Shown in pieces: positions 46,557 to 59,255 of a DNA stretch of 64,000 nucleotides. Source of the stretch: Cardinalis cardinalis (lineage: Eukaryota > Chordata > Aves > Passeriformes > Cardinalidae); the NCBI GenBank assembly GCA_014549065.1, contig JACDOX010000218.1, positions 849,536-913,535 on the forward strand, in the 5' to 3' direction. How positions within the stretch are numbered: the first letter of the stretch is position 1; each line of letters opens with the position of its first letter. The position numbers and the translations under genes were made by a program. Under the pieces are notes generated by a model. It saw nothing but the letters and a program-made list of their open reading frames with translations. It was not told the origin of the DNA and did not search any database.

Positions 46557-47871
46557 AGCTGTTCTCTATTCATTGTGTAATACAGATGTGTGTATCATGA
46601 ATTCATGGNTGAAAAATGTATGGAGACCTGGAGACCAACTCCTACATTTGATGGATAAAAACCAGTTCTTGGGCAGGTGTCTGNGGGTGAGGCAGTTGCT
46701 GAGTTAGTACAGAATGGAAAAAGTGTCCATTGAGCCAGGTGGGGAAAGGTTGGTGGGCTTAAGACTGGCACTGGCTTCTGAATTTTAAAATTGAGCCAGA
46801 AAGGTGTGAGTAGTCCCAGTAAGCAGCCAGTGGTTTGTGTGTGCTACCAGTTATAATTTTTCACCTTGCCTGATGTTCAGTTTTGTAGAGTAGTGTGTCT
46901 GCAGCACTGGAGTTCTCATTCTGAGCTCTCTGCTGCTTCTCTCAAAACCAAATGTGTGTCAGGAGCTGACTGAGTTTGAGATTTCACATAACTCTACTAT
47001 GCACATAATGGGAGAAGAGAGTATCTTCAAGTTCAGAACAAAATACTTCTGTGCTTGAATCTGCTAAATTGAAAAGGTGTTCCCCTTATATTCCCNTTTT
47101 CTCCCCCTCTTGCCAGATGTCACAAAAGTACAACCTCAAAGTGATAGGTATTTTGTGGGACAGCAAATATGTTTTCTAATTGGATTTTGAAACATGAAAT
47201 CCAAGCCCTCTCAGCATTGGGTACCATGGAAGGTTCAGGTTTGGATCTAACTTTGAAATCCAGACCTGGTATTAATGAAATCATTCCAATCCTTTCAAGG
47301 TTTTAGCTTAATTTTTGCTCTCAACTCTTGTTCAAAGGAGGGATTTTCAGATTGCCAAAGGCTGTAAGGTATTTCTGCCAACTTCTTCTGTGACACAGAC
47401 AATAAACAGCTTCCTGGCATGTGGGCAAGGTGCACAGAAATGCTCAAGTGTGGGAGTGAGGCATCTCTGGAGATACTCATGGTCTCTTATCTTCCTGTGA
47501 CATGCTGTTATCAGCAGCTTCTGCTGCTCTGTACCTGAGCTCTCAGCTTGTCACAAGTGGTGTCCTANGATTCTGTACTCCACTGAAGCACTGGGATGAG
47601 TATTATAGGAGCTTTCTGCCTTTCCTAATTTCCACTAGGTTAAATACATGCATAGCTAGAGAGATTGCACTTGGGCAGAAACTGCTGAGAAATCTGTTGT
47701 CCTTTTTGCCTGCCAGTTACTGATGAAATCCCAGAAGAACATCCCAGGTTTCCAGCCTAGTTCCCAGCTGGTTTGTGCTGATGCTGTATCACAGGGTGGC
47801 TGTTTCTTCCTCATCCTCTCTGGCCCTCCTGAAATCCCTCTGGATTTCTTTTAATGCAACTCCATAATAAC

Positions 47872-48030
47872 AGATAGCTTATTTTTTATTATTTATTATA
47901 ATAATAGGTAGATATTATAATAGATAATGATTTACTATAATAATAGAGAGTTTATTTTTATTATTTATTATAATAGATAGATATTATAGTAATAGGTAAT
48001 TATTTATTATAAAAATAGATAGCTTATTTT
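47872..48030. repeat. AT-rich imperfect tandem repeat, about 72-bp period
   Basis: Units starting with AGATAGCTTATTTT (47872), AGAGAGTTTATTTT (47945) and AGATAGCTTATTTT (48016) each run into ATTATTTATTATAATA-type sequence. There are two full units and a partial third, composed almost entirely of A and T. Confidence 0.75.
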
Positions 48031-48256
48031 TAAATTCTTTTTTATAAGGGATAAGGGGGGGGAAAAAAGCTGTTTTTTCTTTTCTAGGTGAGTGACTCTG
48101 CTCCCATCCTGGCACTTCTTGCCAATACTGTAGAGGAAAAAAAATCTACACTTTAATTCTCGTAGACTTAGAAAACTGCAGAGAACTTGTGTGTTTTGTC
48201 ACTTCTGTGTTTTATGTGTTATTCTTTAGCTCTGAGAGGAACNAAAAATGAAGTGA

Positions 48257-48312
48257 TCACAGAACAGACTGAGTTGGGAAGGGCCTCACAAAGATCATTC
48301 AAGTCCAGCTGC
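48257..48312 (-). mobile_element. CR1 LINE 3' terminus, antisense, diverged
   Basis: TCACAGAACAGACTGAGTTGG followed by GAAGGGCCTCACAAAGATCA resembles the reverse complement of a diverged CR1 end. It is short and therefore less certain than the longer pieces. Confidence 0.55.
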
Positions 48313-51300
48313 TGAGGATATTTCCTTTGCATGTAAGCACCCATTATATAGATGTGCATTACAATAATGTGGTTTCTTTGAGAATATATGACTTATAAAA
48401 CAGCATTGCATACCTGGTGCTGTCCCTGACGTATCCATTTCAGCAAGCTATAGGAGAAATGGGCACTCCAAGGATGACTGTGCTGCTTTCCCTTTCCACT
48501 TACATTGCAGCCTACTCATTCCTACTCTTTCTTTTCACTGCTTCTATATTTAGCTACAGATCTATCTTGGATCATGCTGCTGAAACTGATGTAGGAATTT
48601 GGCCACTTAGGTGGCAGCTATGCCTATATTTAGAAAATACTTCTGATGACTCCAGTGCCCCACTGAATTCTACTTTCCTTACAGTGATGCTTATTTAAAG
48701 AGTAGAATATTAATGAGCACCAGGATTTGACATCCATACCACAATTAAAATAATTGATTAATTAAGAGGATAATTTAATGCTTACTAACAACACTTGCTG
48801 TGCAAAATAAGACTTATTTTCACCTCACTGGTGTAGGCCTAGGCCCAAGCTCTGCACCTGAATATGTACTAAGTATCAATTTTTTTTTCTAGAAGTTATT
48901 ATCATGAAAACTAAGGGCCAAAAAGTTTGTGAGCCATATGCAAAATCTTAAGAGACTTTACCATGATTGTGTATAGTAACCAAACAAATTCTTCCAGCCC
49001 TTACTAACTTTATATTCTTATTTAAAATGAGAGAAGTAATGATGAATGAGCTGAGCATTATCTTCACTAATGCCTTGGAACGGGATCTGCTGCATGTTGC
49101 TCTAGAAGAATTTAGCAGTGATACATTTTTTAATAAATCAGGAGACTTTGCTTTCATNATTGTGAAATGGGCTTTTTCATCTTTCTCTATATGGAATTTT
49201 CTTAGCTGCATGTTCTCTTTGAGATAATAAAATAGAACACCACGTTGTTCTTCTAAACAGATCTGGATTTAATTTTTCCTGTCTCCAGCAGGGTTTTTTT
49301 AATCATTGCATGATATTTTGTCCTGTTTAGTCATGTGCTATAATCTACTTTGTTGCCACNTAGGTGTAAATTTTTGGGGAGCATGATTTGCTGGCTTGCT
49401 CAAAATGTAAGAATTGACATCACATGAGATGTTTTAGCTCTCCACTNCAAAAGGATGTTCACTCTTTCTTTCTCTGAGGCTGTGATGAACTCTGCCAGTC
49501 CCAGTCATTATCTTGAAGGTGACCCTTCCCTTGGTGTCTCTCCCTCCTTTCTCATTATACTATTTTTACCTATTATCTTTGGGGAATTACATAAACATAT
49601 GTTTATCTTCCTCTTAATGAAGAGGTAGGGCTGTAATTTTCTGTAAGTTTCTGTAATTTTATTCTAACATCACAAGTCCACCACAGGTGAAGGATTTCAC
49701 TAGTGATTTTTNATAACCTATTTTTCCAAAAGAGCCTATAAAAATGAAGTTATCCTCTAATAAGTATAAGGATGGAGGTGGCTGTATGTAGGTTGGATGT
49801 ATTGGCAGCTTTTGGGATTGTTCTCAGTTCTGTTCTGGGCATCCCCTTGAAGAGTGAGGGGATGAGTGTTTGAGGAGACATGGTGAAAATGCCAGAATTA
49901 GGTTTGATCTCTCGGTAGGTGGAAGCTCTGCCTGAAGCTGGCACTGAACCAGTGCAACCACATGATTTTGGCCAAGGTCTGGCTTTTTAAAGCTACCTCT
50001 GTTTGCTTGGATTAACTTTACAGGGACTCACGTGGNTGCAGAGATCTTTTATATGGCCCATCTTTAGCTGACCTTCAAGGAACCCCTTCATCAAGGCCAC
50101 CCTTATCACACACTTGATTAGCTACACTTAACTGTGAAACTGCGCAAGTGGACAATCCTATTTTTAAAATGAATAAGGAAGGAGAGGAGGGACGAACTAA
50201 ATGGCAAGGAGAAGAAAGACACAACCAAAGAACTCCCTAAATCAGGCATTTTCNCCCAGTGCATTTTGTCCTTGAAGGAAAAACAAGGATTCAAACCCAA
50301 GGGGGATTTGACTTTGCAGTGCCTGCGGCAGAGTAGGAGTCAGTGTGAGCATCTGTCATGGCTTAGGAATAGTTATTCTCCAATTCAGTGCTTCCATCCT
50401 TCACAGCAAGCTGCTGCAACTTGAGGAGCAGCCTAGTTAGTGTCCAGAGAGCCCATGGAAAGGGTTAATATGGATGGACACGTGAGGAAAACCTGCTGGT
50501 CTCAGCTTGCCTGGGCAAGTTCCAAAACACTGGTCCATCCCTTTGCCCCCATCTCACTCTTGTGGCTCCTGCATATCTATGTCCTCACTTATTGCCTCCT
50601 CAGTGATCCCTCAGCTTTCTTTGTAATTTGGATGTCACNCCTTGGCTACCTTCTCCTGGATGGAAAAGTGCTGAGCAACGTGGCTGCTTTGTTGTAAATC
50701 CCCTTTTGGTTTTGTAACTCTGACTTCTGACTTCAAAAATAGTTTCCCCTCATTGACTTGAGCAAATATAATAAATACAAGCAGTTGAGTCATCCTGAAA
50801 GGGCATTTGCTGGGGATTTTTTGGATGAATCATTTTAATTGGCTTCTTTGAAAACTGCAATTTTTTGAGTATTAAAAATTAATTAAGTGAGAGGAGGAAC
50901 ACTTATGAGCAGTGTGCCTTTATGAGATTAACTGATATTGGAGAAGCAGAATTAAATATCATATGGAGCCAGGTAAAATGCTTCCTTCATAAAAATGTTC
51001 TCAAGTGGAGAGTATAAAGAGACTAGATCAGAAACTTTGACTGATTAAAGAGCTTATAACGTGGCACAAAGCTACTCTAAATGTACAACTGTGTTCTGGG
51101 TAGAGAAGTACAAAAAAGTCTGAGCCTTGAGTGGCATAAATTAGCCCACATCTACTGAAGTCTAGAAGCTGTTTTTTATGGAGGCAGGGGAAGGATAAAA
51201 TCTGCAATGCATAGTGCATATCCCCATGTAGTGTTACACATAGTGTGTACCTCCATTTTCAGTTCTTCCAGAAATGTGATTAAACATGTGTNGACCAAGC

Positions 51301-53370
51301 AACTCCAAAAGCTGAGGAGAGTGGGTGACCTTAGTCTTCAAGTATCCCCCAGTGGCCTGAAGCTCCTTCAGTCAAAGACTTGCTTTAAATTTCATTCTTT
51401 GAGTTTGCAATGTTTCCAATGCCTGCCTGTGTTTACAAGAAGTGCATGAAATGAAAACCCTTCCCAAGCATTTGTTGTGATTTGACAGCCTGCTGAGTAA
51501 TGCTCATTGCACGTGTTTTTATTTTGTGGGACAGCTTTTCCCACAGGTTTATGCACTTTTCTGGACAGAGATTTAATTGTGAGGCAGCTGGTCTGATTAT
51601 AGAACTAACTCTGTTAGTTCATCTGCATCTGCAGGAGAAGCAAGCTGTACTTGGAGCCGTAGAATTACATATGGTTTAGTTCAGTGTTAGAGGAGGAAAT
51701 ATGTGAGGTTTTACACAATCCTGGCTTGCTAATATTTAACAAGGCTTATTATGGAGTGCCTGAAGGCAGAGCTGCTTCTGCATTGTGATTTGGGAGAGCT
51801 GTTCCCTTTGGTGGGAACTCTGGAATTCTGTACAGGTTTTACCTCTAAGAGATGAAACCTTGCTTAAGCTTGCAGGTGGGGGGATTAAGACAGTGATGTC
51901 TGTCCAAAAGGAAATTTAATTAGCGTCATTTAATCCAGATAACTGTGGCTCAGCTTTTGTTTGCTAGGATTAAATGGGGGGGATGTATCATNGTCCCTCC
52001 CAACAAAAATATTCATAAAGATTTTTAAATTTTTATTTTCATTAGAAGCCAGCGGGACTTCTAAAAATCTCTTCCACACACACCAAGCTTCTTATTTTTA
52101 TCATATTTTCCTTTTCCCACCACTCANTTTTTTGCTGGTTCAGTTTTAGAAATGCAAGTGAAAAAAAAGCCTTTAGGTAGAGGGCAATGAACAAATCCAG
52201 GGTTTATTTTCTGTTTAAGTTGGTAGTACTTCAAAACTTTATATGAAATTGTATCAGAAAAGCTCTTCATGCAGCACTCTGCTTTGGATTGGTTTAAATA
52301 TAATGTATGAGTACAAATTGCCCTGTGAAGGGGTGTGACAGGAATTTTGTGGTGGCTCTTAGAAGCAAGTCTGACACTTCCTTACCTCTGGGAAACAGAC
52401 ACCCAGGGGTGAACATCTTGGGCTACTTTGAATGCCAAATATTTCTCTTTTTCCCACTGCCTGCTCATCTTTCCTGTGATGAAAAAAAAACCAAAAAAGA
52501 ATTAATTTCAATAAAGGTTAAAATATTACATTTGTAGCTATTAGATGAACTTGATATAAAAAATGAGAGGAAGGGAAACAAGGTGCAGTTTTAAAGCATC
52601 CTTCAATTTTTCTGACTCTTTCTGGCTGGCCAGGGCTGATTTGCTCCTTGATGCAACTTGAGAAAGGAACTCTCCAGGATGAAGATGCAGTGTCAGAATT
52701 GGCTGGTTGGAGGAGAAAATNTCTAATTACTAATTCTTTTTTAAATACATATTTAGCCATAGAGAGCAGAATCTGATTTTTTTCAAGATATGAATTATGT
52801 ATTGTTATTAAACAGTAATCAAATGATTCAAATGTGATTTAATTTTTAAATTAAACCATTTAAAACATGCTTTTTTACAGCACTGGGCCTCAATGAAATG
52901 CTGCTTTCTCCTGCTCTTTCATCAAGAACTTTATTCACAATGCTGAATATTTTATGGTGCCAGGGGACATTGCATTATCTCTTCTGATATTGCCAAGCCG
53001 ATAAAATAATAAAGAAAAAATCTCAGCTGTAATTTCTTTACTCATTGTGATGAGAAGCTATCTGGTAATTCATTAAATAGGGATGTATTGCTTTGAAAAT
53101 GCAAAGGAATAAAGTAACATNGGCATTAAAAAATAGCAGCCAAGGAATTATCTGATCTCTTAAATGATTTGCACTTAATTCAATTACTTAGGAATCTTGT
53201 TTCCTTACTGGTGGATTGGGATGTGTGCTCTGGGGGCTGATGAGTGCTGTGTCACTGGGTTCCAGCAGGGCTGACACCCCCAGATTTGCCCTGGGGTCTC
53301 AGTTTAGCTGCTGAAGGGGTTGAGCTCTTTGTGGTTGTGAATATTGCCCTCAGTGAAATCCTTTGTGGTT

Positions 53371-54141
53371 GTGAGTAGGGAACCCCTCAATAGGTGTTGT
53401 GAATAGGGAACCCCTCATGTCTTGGTTTGGAAAGACAGGAGTCTGCTGAGGAAGGCAGGAGCCTACCCTAAAATTGAGAATGTAAACCCCCTCCCTCTGA
53501 ATTGCTGTAAATTTTAAATTAAGGGGCTCTCAGGCAAAAATATGGAAACAGGAAATAACAATTCTTTAAATAGGGAAGGAAAAAAACCCCNATAAAATAA
53601 ACAATGCAGTACACTAGAGCAACACTGACAGAGTCAGAACCCAACCTGNCACCCCGTGGGTCAGGGTGTTGGTAGCAGTCCAACTGGAGGTGTGGCTGCA
53701 GTCCTCCTCAAGTATCAGGTGTGGTTCTGTTAGAGCAAGGGGGATCTGTAGAGAAGGATGTATTCTTCCTCCAAAGATCCAGTGGAAGAAGAGGCAGCTG
53801 CTGTTCCTCTGGAGAACAGAGTGGAGAAAGCCCTACTGGTGTCGCAATACCTCTGGATTATATCTGGGTAGCAATGCTTGGCTCCTCCCTCTGGGCGGAG
53901 CATCTCACAATGGGAGGTTATAGTTCTTATCAGTCATGCAGTGACATTCAATAGCCTGTTATCAACAGATGTCCCCTCTGAGGGAGGAGTGATTGTGGTC
54001 ACTCAGAGAGAGAGAGAGATAAGGCAAACTGCCCACTTGGCAAAGGTAATCTGCCATACAGATGGTAATTGAAAACATCTTGCATTGCAATCTGGCACCC
54101 CTCAATAGGTGCTGTGAATAGGGAACCCCTCCATAGGTGTT
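53371..54141. repeat. 28-bp minisatellite, three units, interrupted by an LTR
   Basis: Unit 1 is 53371-53398. Unit 2 starts at 53399 and resumes after the LTR at 54105-54113. Unit 3 is 54114-54141. The units share TAGGGAACCCCTC and ATAGGTG. Removing the LTR and one copy of the flanking heptamer restores an intact middle unit. Confidence 0.85.
53418..54097 (-). mobile_element. Solo LTR, copy D, with clear target duplication
   Basis: Minus orientation: begins TGCCAGATTGCAATGC and ends TTTCCAAACCAAGACA, so it has TG and CA ends. CCCCTCA is present immediately on both sides (53411-53417 and 54098-54104). It is very similar along its whole length to copy A at 13099-13784, including an AACAATGCAGTAC stretch and a tract that reads AGAGAGAGAGAGAGAT here. 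The poly(A) hexamer is degraded. No internal region remains. Confidence 0.92.
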
Positions 54142-54280
54142 GTGCCTCGGGGAGTGCTGGATCTGTGTGTTNTGAACAGGGCCAGTGGTGGTTTTAGGGA
54201 AGGTTTGCAAGGGCTGTTCCGGCAGGGGCCAGCTCAGTAAAACCACACAGGGGTCTGTGGTGCTGTCTGACCCAGCTGTA

Positions 54281-54575
54281 GAACCCTGGAATGGTTTGGG
54301 TTGGAAGGGACTTTAAAGCCCATCCAGTTCCATGGGCAGGGACACCTTCCACTGTCCCAGGTTGCTCCAGGCCCTGCCAAACCTGGCCTTGGACACTGCC
54401 AGGGATGGGGCAGCCACAGCTGCTCTGAGCAACCTGTGCCAGTGCTTCACCACCCTCATAGTCAAGAATTTTTCCTAATATCCAACCTAAGCCTGCTCTC
54501 TGTGTGTGTGAAGTCATTCCTCATTGNCCCATCACTCCAGGTCCCTGCCAGCTGTCTCNCTCCATCTTTCTTGGA
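54281..54575 (-). mobile_element. CR1 LINE 3' fragment, antisense
   Basis: GGAATGGTTTGGGTTGGAAG, CATGGGCAGGGACACCTTCC, AAACCTGGCCTTGGACACTG and GCCAGTGCTTCACCACCCTC form the reversed CR1 3' region. About 290 bp are recognisable; the inner boundary is approximate. Several overlapping frames here are shadows of the element. Confidence 0.88.
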
Positions 54576-57473
54576 GTCTCCCTCCTTCTTTTGCCTTACT
54601 TTGGAGATGTTAGCAGAGGTAGGTCTTCCCTCACTTACTGCAATGCTCCTGGGTGAGGTGGCACAAGCCTGGGAATGGGGACACCNCTGTGGGGACAGAG
54701 CCCCATTTAATGTGAGAATCCTTTGGGACCAGGCAGCTCCCTGCAGGCTGAGGCAGGATGCAACCCGGATCCAGGCAAGGCTGATCTGTGCAGCCATTCT
54801 TTGTCTTTTTTAGCCCAGTGCAGCCATGAGGTAATAAAATAGCACTTGTGCCATGTGAGCAGCTGGAATATAAAGCTGGGAGGAGGAAATAACAGGCAGG
54901 AAATTCTGCTTAGGTTGCAGCAGCAGCTTATTGCTGCAGTGGTTGTCAGGTAGCCTCAGGGAAGGGAGGAAGNTGTTTGCTTTCTGGCTCTGCTGGTCCC
55001 GGTGCTTTTCTTCAGGGGATAAGTCTTTGGAAAAATGTAAACTAATAGCATGATCCATGATCATCTTGTCGTCTTAATAAGAATTAAGCCTGTGGTTGGC
55101 ACCTTTTATGTGGAGATCGCTGTGGAAAGGCTGAATGTTTGTAGTGAGCACTGTAAGCCCATAAACTCTGGCATTACATCCTCATTTCCCAACACTTTAG
55201 AAAGGTTGCTACCTCAGATGCTGTAGTTGCCAATTTCCTGATGCTTGCTGTTTCCAGCCACTCACATCTTCATCTTGTCATCTGCTTTTGGTTGCTTGGG
55301 CACCTTCTTATTCAATAATCCAAAATAAATAGCTGTTGTTGCTGCCAGCAGTGCTGGGAGATTTTTGTTCAGGTCCTGCCTTATATATTTCAGAAGACAT
55401 GGAAATTTCCCTTACTGATTGCATGTCCTGGTTCTCTCTGGGCACAAAGAAATAGCCAGCCTAATAGAAATTCTGTGAGTAATAATCACTTAATAGTTAA
55501 TTCCATCCCTGCCAGCCCAATGGTTCTGTGGCAATGACAGTTTTTGTATTTCAGACTTATCCCAGGACACTTCTCTTTTAATATGTGTCTTTCTAGTTGA
55601 ACAAGCTACACTTTCTAGGGAATCCAGGCTACACATTTCAGAATTGTTACAAATATTTCTGATTATGGGTCCAGCCCAACACTGATGTTTTTTTCTCTAG
55701 GTAGAGATGGAAGAATTGATTAATAGGCAAAAAAACCTCATTGAAGGATTTTTTAAAGTGAAACATTTTGTGTGAAAAAAATATTTCACACTGTTTTTTT
55801 AATTGAAACTGGGCAAAAAGTTTTGAGAATATGAAAATGAAATGGAACTTCTGGTTTCAGAATGTAGAAAAAAGTTTTTAGCCAACAATGAAGANCCCCC
55901 AGACACACTTTATTGATTCTGCTATTGAGACATTCTTTCCCTCATCCTTCCCATTGCCNATCTCTCCTCCAATCTGAGTTTTGTTTCTCCCTTAATACAA
56001 AGTGATGATAAAGTAGACCCAGTGTATTTCTGGATGGTCAGTGTAACTCATTCATATATTTTTTATTTTGTTACACCATTTGGACAATGTGAAACATCTA
56101 CTACATTGAATCTGGTCCATGAAACTGAATTGGAAATCCTTCCAGGCCATAAGGGTCAGAAAACCCCAATATTCTCTGAGGATGTAGTAGAGAAACCCAA
56201 ATGCTGTGTGGAAATGCTCCTTTTGAGAGAGAAGCTGCTTTTTCCTAGCCATCTACTGAAAGGCAGAGTGTGAGATTTTTCAGATAAAGCCTTGCAGAGA
56301 TAAATATTCCATTTTTGCCTGACTGGCATCTGCGGCACAGAGAACAAATCAATGAGGTGGGGGAGCAGCAGCAGGGCAAAAGGTGCTTAGAGACCAGCAA
56401 ANGCTTCCTTCAGCTCCCTTCCATGTTGGAGGATGCTAAAAAGGGAGGATCTCCCAGTGAACAGTAAAGAAGAAAAGGGAGAGTGTACCCCTGCAGCTGC
56501 ATTTGTTTAGTTGTTCTTCCCCTTAGTAAACTCTTCTTGTTGTGATTTGTTGAGGACTTCCATCACTCTTTTCCCACTTACAAACATAGGTCAGAAACTT
56601 AGGGTGCTTGGGTTGGAAAATGGGCTTTGTGATACCATCAAATGCTTCAATCCCTTTAGCATCAACTTGGTTTGTAGANTACCTGATTTACAAGGAAGGG
56701 AATGGCCATAACATTTACCCCAGGAGCAGCAGCATCTTTCTGATTCATCTCCTGGCAGTTCAGCTTCAGACAGTCTTTCAATTTAACTACTTCTATGTAG
56801 AATAACTTGTCTCTCTCCTCATCCCAGNGCTGATCAATATTTTGAAAATGACAGTAAAATTATGTTTTAGAGAAAGCGAGTGGAAAACATGGCTGTAAAT
56901 TCCAGAGTGTGTTTAAAGAGCTGAGGGCATCGCTCCACTGTTGAAAATAAAATAAACTAAGGATGATAACAAGTGTAATAATAACTAGCATGATCATCAT
57001 TAAACAAAGTATGATGAAAACTGGGTTTACTTTAAATCAAGTATAAATTAGTTTAAAGAAGTAAACTATTTTTTGACACTATTTTTGTTGCTGCTTTATC
57101 AGCAGGAAGGAAACCAACAGCTTCAAATAGTTAATTTGGGGTAAGGATCCAGTATATATGATNAAATTCCAATTGTCCCTATGGTCTAGAAATGAGGCTG
57201 CATCAGACACTGATAGCCAGGAGTGCAAACCTCCTCCACCAGAGGAGAAGACACAGGAATAGAAACCAAATGGTTTTGAGCATTGACTTGAGCCCTGATA
57301 CNTGGTGAAGCTTCTGAATGGTTTTTATATGTGTCAAGCCATTTGTTTTAATGATTATACAATTTTATACTAATATGTCTCTTATTTCCTTTCCTCCTTG
57401 TGTTGTGGAGGATATTGCTTTATTTTTCCTAGGATTTTTTTTTTTAGGAAAATCAGAGATTAAAATACAGTAA
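54576..57473. other. Non-coding stretch, nothing recognised
   Basis: No gene or repeat family identified. A plus frame at 56022-56273 is open for 83 codons without splice sites or motifs. Sequence near 56940-57060 is AT-rich. Confidence 0.5.
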
Positions 57474-58143
57474 TGTCTTGGCTGGAAAAGACAGTGTCTG
57501 CTAAGGAAGGCAGGAGCTTCTTTTGAAATGGAAAATGTAAACCTACTCCTTCTGAATTATTTTAATTTTGAAATTAAGGTGCTCTCAGGCAAAGATATGG
57601 GAATAACGGTTCTTTATTAGGAAAAATAAAATAAAACAATGCAGTAATACAAAATAACACTGACAGAGTCAGAATATGACCCGACACCCTGTGGGTCAGG
57701 GTGTTGGCAGCAGTCCCATTAAATGGTGGCTGCAGCCCTCCTGCAGTGACAGCTGTGGTTCTGTTGGAGCAGGGATCCTGTAGAAGGGTGTAGTCTTCCT
57801 CTGAAGGTCCAGTGGTGATGCAGATGGGCCTGGTCTTCCTCTGGGAATCCAGTGGGAAAGGCTGGCTGTGATCCAAGTCTCAGACCATATCCAGGTAGGA
57901 ATGCTTGGCTCCTCCCCCTGGGCTGAGCATCTCCCAGTGGGATGCTGTAATTTTATCAGTCATGCAGTGACACTCAGGCCCATTAGCAGAAGATATCTCC
58001 CCGGAGGTAGGATTGGTTATGGAAGAGATAAAGAGAACTGCCCCACCTGGTTTTGGCAGCTGGCCCAATTAACAGCAGATAACTGCCTNGNTTCTAGCAG
58101 ATGCCAGTAGAACACACACCTCCTGCCACATCCTGCATGTGCA
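57474..58143 (-). mobile_element. Solo LTR, copy C
   Basis: Minus orientation: ends TTTTCCAGCCAAGACA, carries an intact AATAAA (minus strand, 57618-57613) and the core GGGGGAGGAGCCAAGCATTC. It is the closest relative in the window of copy B beside the CACTIN retrocopy; both share CAGCAGATAACTGCCT and AACACACACC near the 5' end. I could not find a clear target duplication, so the distal boundary is approximate. Confidence 0.87.
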
Positions 58144-58856
58144 ACCTAAGATAAGTGATAAACACTCATGTGATCTGGGAAACAGTGTAATGTATATTTT
58201 GTTGCTAGAAAAGTTGGAGCAGTAGCAATCAAAGCAAAATTCAGTGTAATGTCTCAGTAAACTTAACATGCACTGAAAGTGTGCCTGAGATTTTGGGAAG
58301 TTTTCCCTTTGCCTGCCTAGAAGATTTTCTACCTGAAGGTATCTCTGCAGAGACCTCCTGGCTAACCAGGAGCTGTGGTCTTGAATTCAGGGTTGCTCAG
58401 CACAGTCTTGGCCTTATGGCTCCCCTTCACACCACTGTTTCTTTTGTGACTAATTTATGAAAGTTGTTTGTATAGATAGGATTGTCTCCAGAGAACCTCT
58501 TCACTTTTCCTGGGTGTACATGGTCACAAGGAAAAGTTGGAGTGAGGCTTCAGCTCCTTGCNTTCAGGTTTTGTTTGCTTAGAAGTGCCCAGAGGAGGTG
58601 GGAGGGCTCATGGCTGTGTACTGAAAACTGCTCTGCCCCATACAGTGGGATCTCCTTGGACCCCTATTTCAAACACTTCTCCAAGATGCTGATTCCTTGA
58701 GTTGTAAAAATGGTGGCACATGAGAGGGGCTGATGGATTGCGGAAATATGTGTGTTGTGGATTCCAATGAAGAACTTCTTTCCTTAAACAACACCTATTT
58801 TAAACAGCAGCAACATTGCCGTACTGTTTTGTAGCTGTGATACNTGAGTAATACGA
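58144..58856. other. Spacer between LTR copies, nothing recognised
   Basis: Mixed-composition DNA without a supported gene. Confidence 0.5.
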
Positions 58857-59255
58857 TGGTTGACTCTNGCAATTAAAAGGCAAATATCANGTATGTAAGT
58901 TAAGAGGAGTTTTATAGATTTATAGTTATGTTTTACCCCCTTGTGTTATCAGGGGGTGACCTGGGTAGTCAGGACATTTGGGAGGACTGGCTTGTAACTC
59001 TGGCAGCACCTGACCTCCAGCCAGGATGCAAGGAAGTCAACTCTGCCACTGGACAGTGAAGAAGGACTCGATGGACAGAACTTTGGGAGGGGCTAAAGGG
59101 TNAAGAGGCNAAACCTCCATTGTGTGGATGAGCACAAGGTGGGAAAAATCCTTTGCTCCAGTGCTGTAATATTTTCTCTATTCAGTATTCTGTTGTATTT
59201 TTGATAAGGTTTTAATAAACATTTAACATTTTTGAAGTGAGCATAATTTCTCACA
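58857..59255 (+). mobile_element. Putative LTR of a different ERV family, sense
   Basis: A 400-bp block starts TGGTTGACTC and contains AATTAAAAGGCAAATATCA and CCCCCTTGTGTTATCAGGGG. Near its 3' end are an AATAAA (59214-59219) and AGTGAGCATAATTTCTCACA. This U3-R-U5-like order, with the poly(A) signal about 40 bp from the end, suggests an LTR. It shares no sequence with the A-F family. Its boundaries and family are uncertain, and I found no target duplication. Confidence 0.55.

Larger units (their letters stand above)
44871..53370. other. Mostly non-coding DNA with two small CR1 fragments
   Basis: Nothing convincing beyond the CR1 pieces and AT-rich repeat listed separately. Plus-strand frames at 48417-48698 (with one hydrophobic segment) and 48967-49227 read open but have no splice sites or family resemblance that I can support. 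Single Ns break several frames. Confidence 0.45.

Noticed and set aside
48417..49227. Two plus-strand open frames, one with a hydrophobic segment
   Set aside because: There is no splice context or family resemblance, the minus strand is also open over the second, and an N falls in it.
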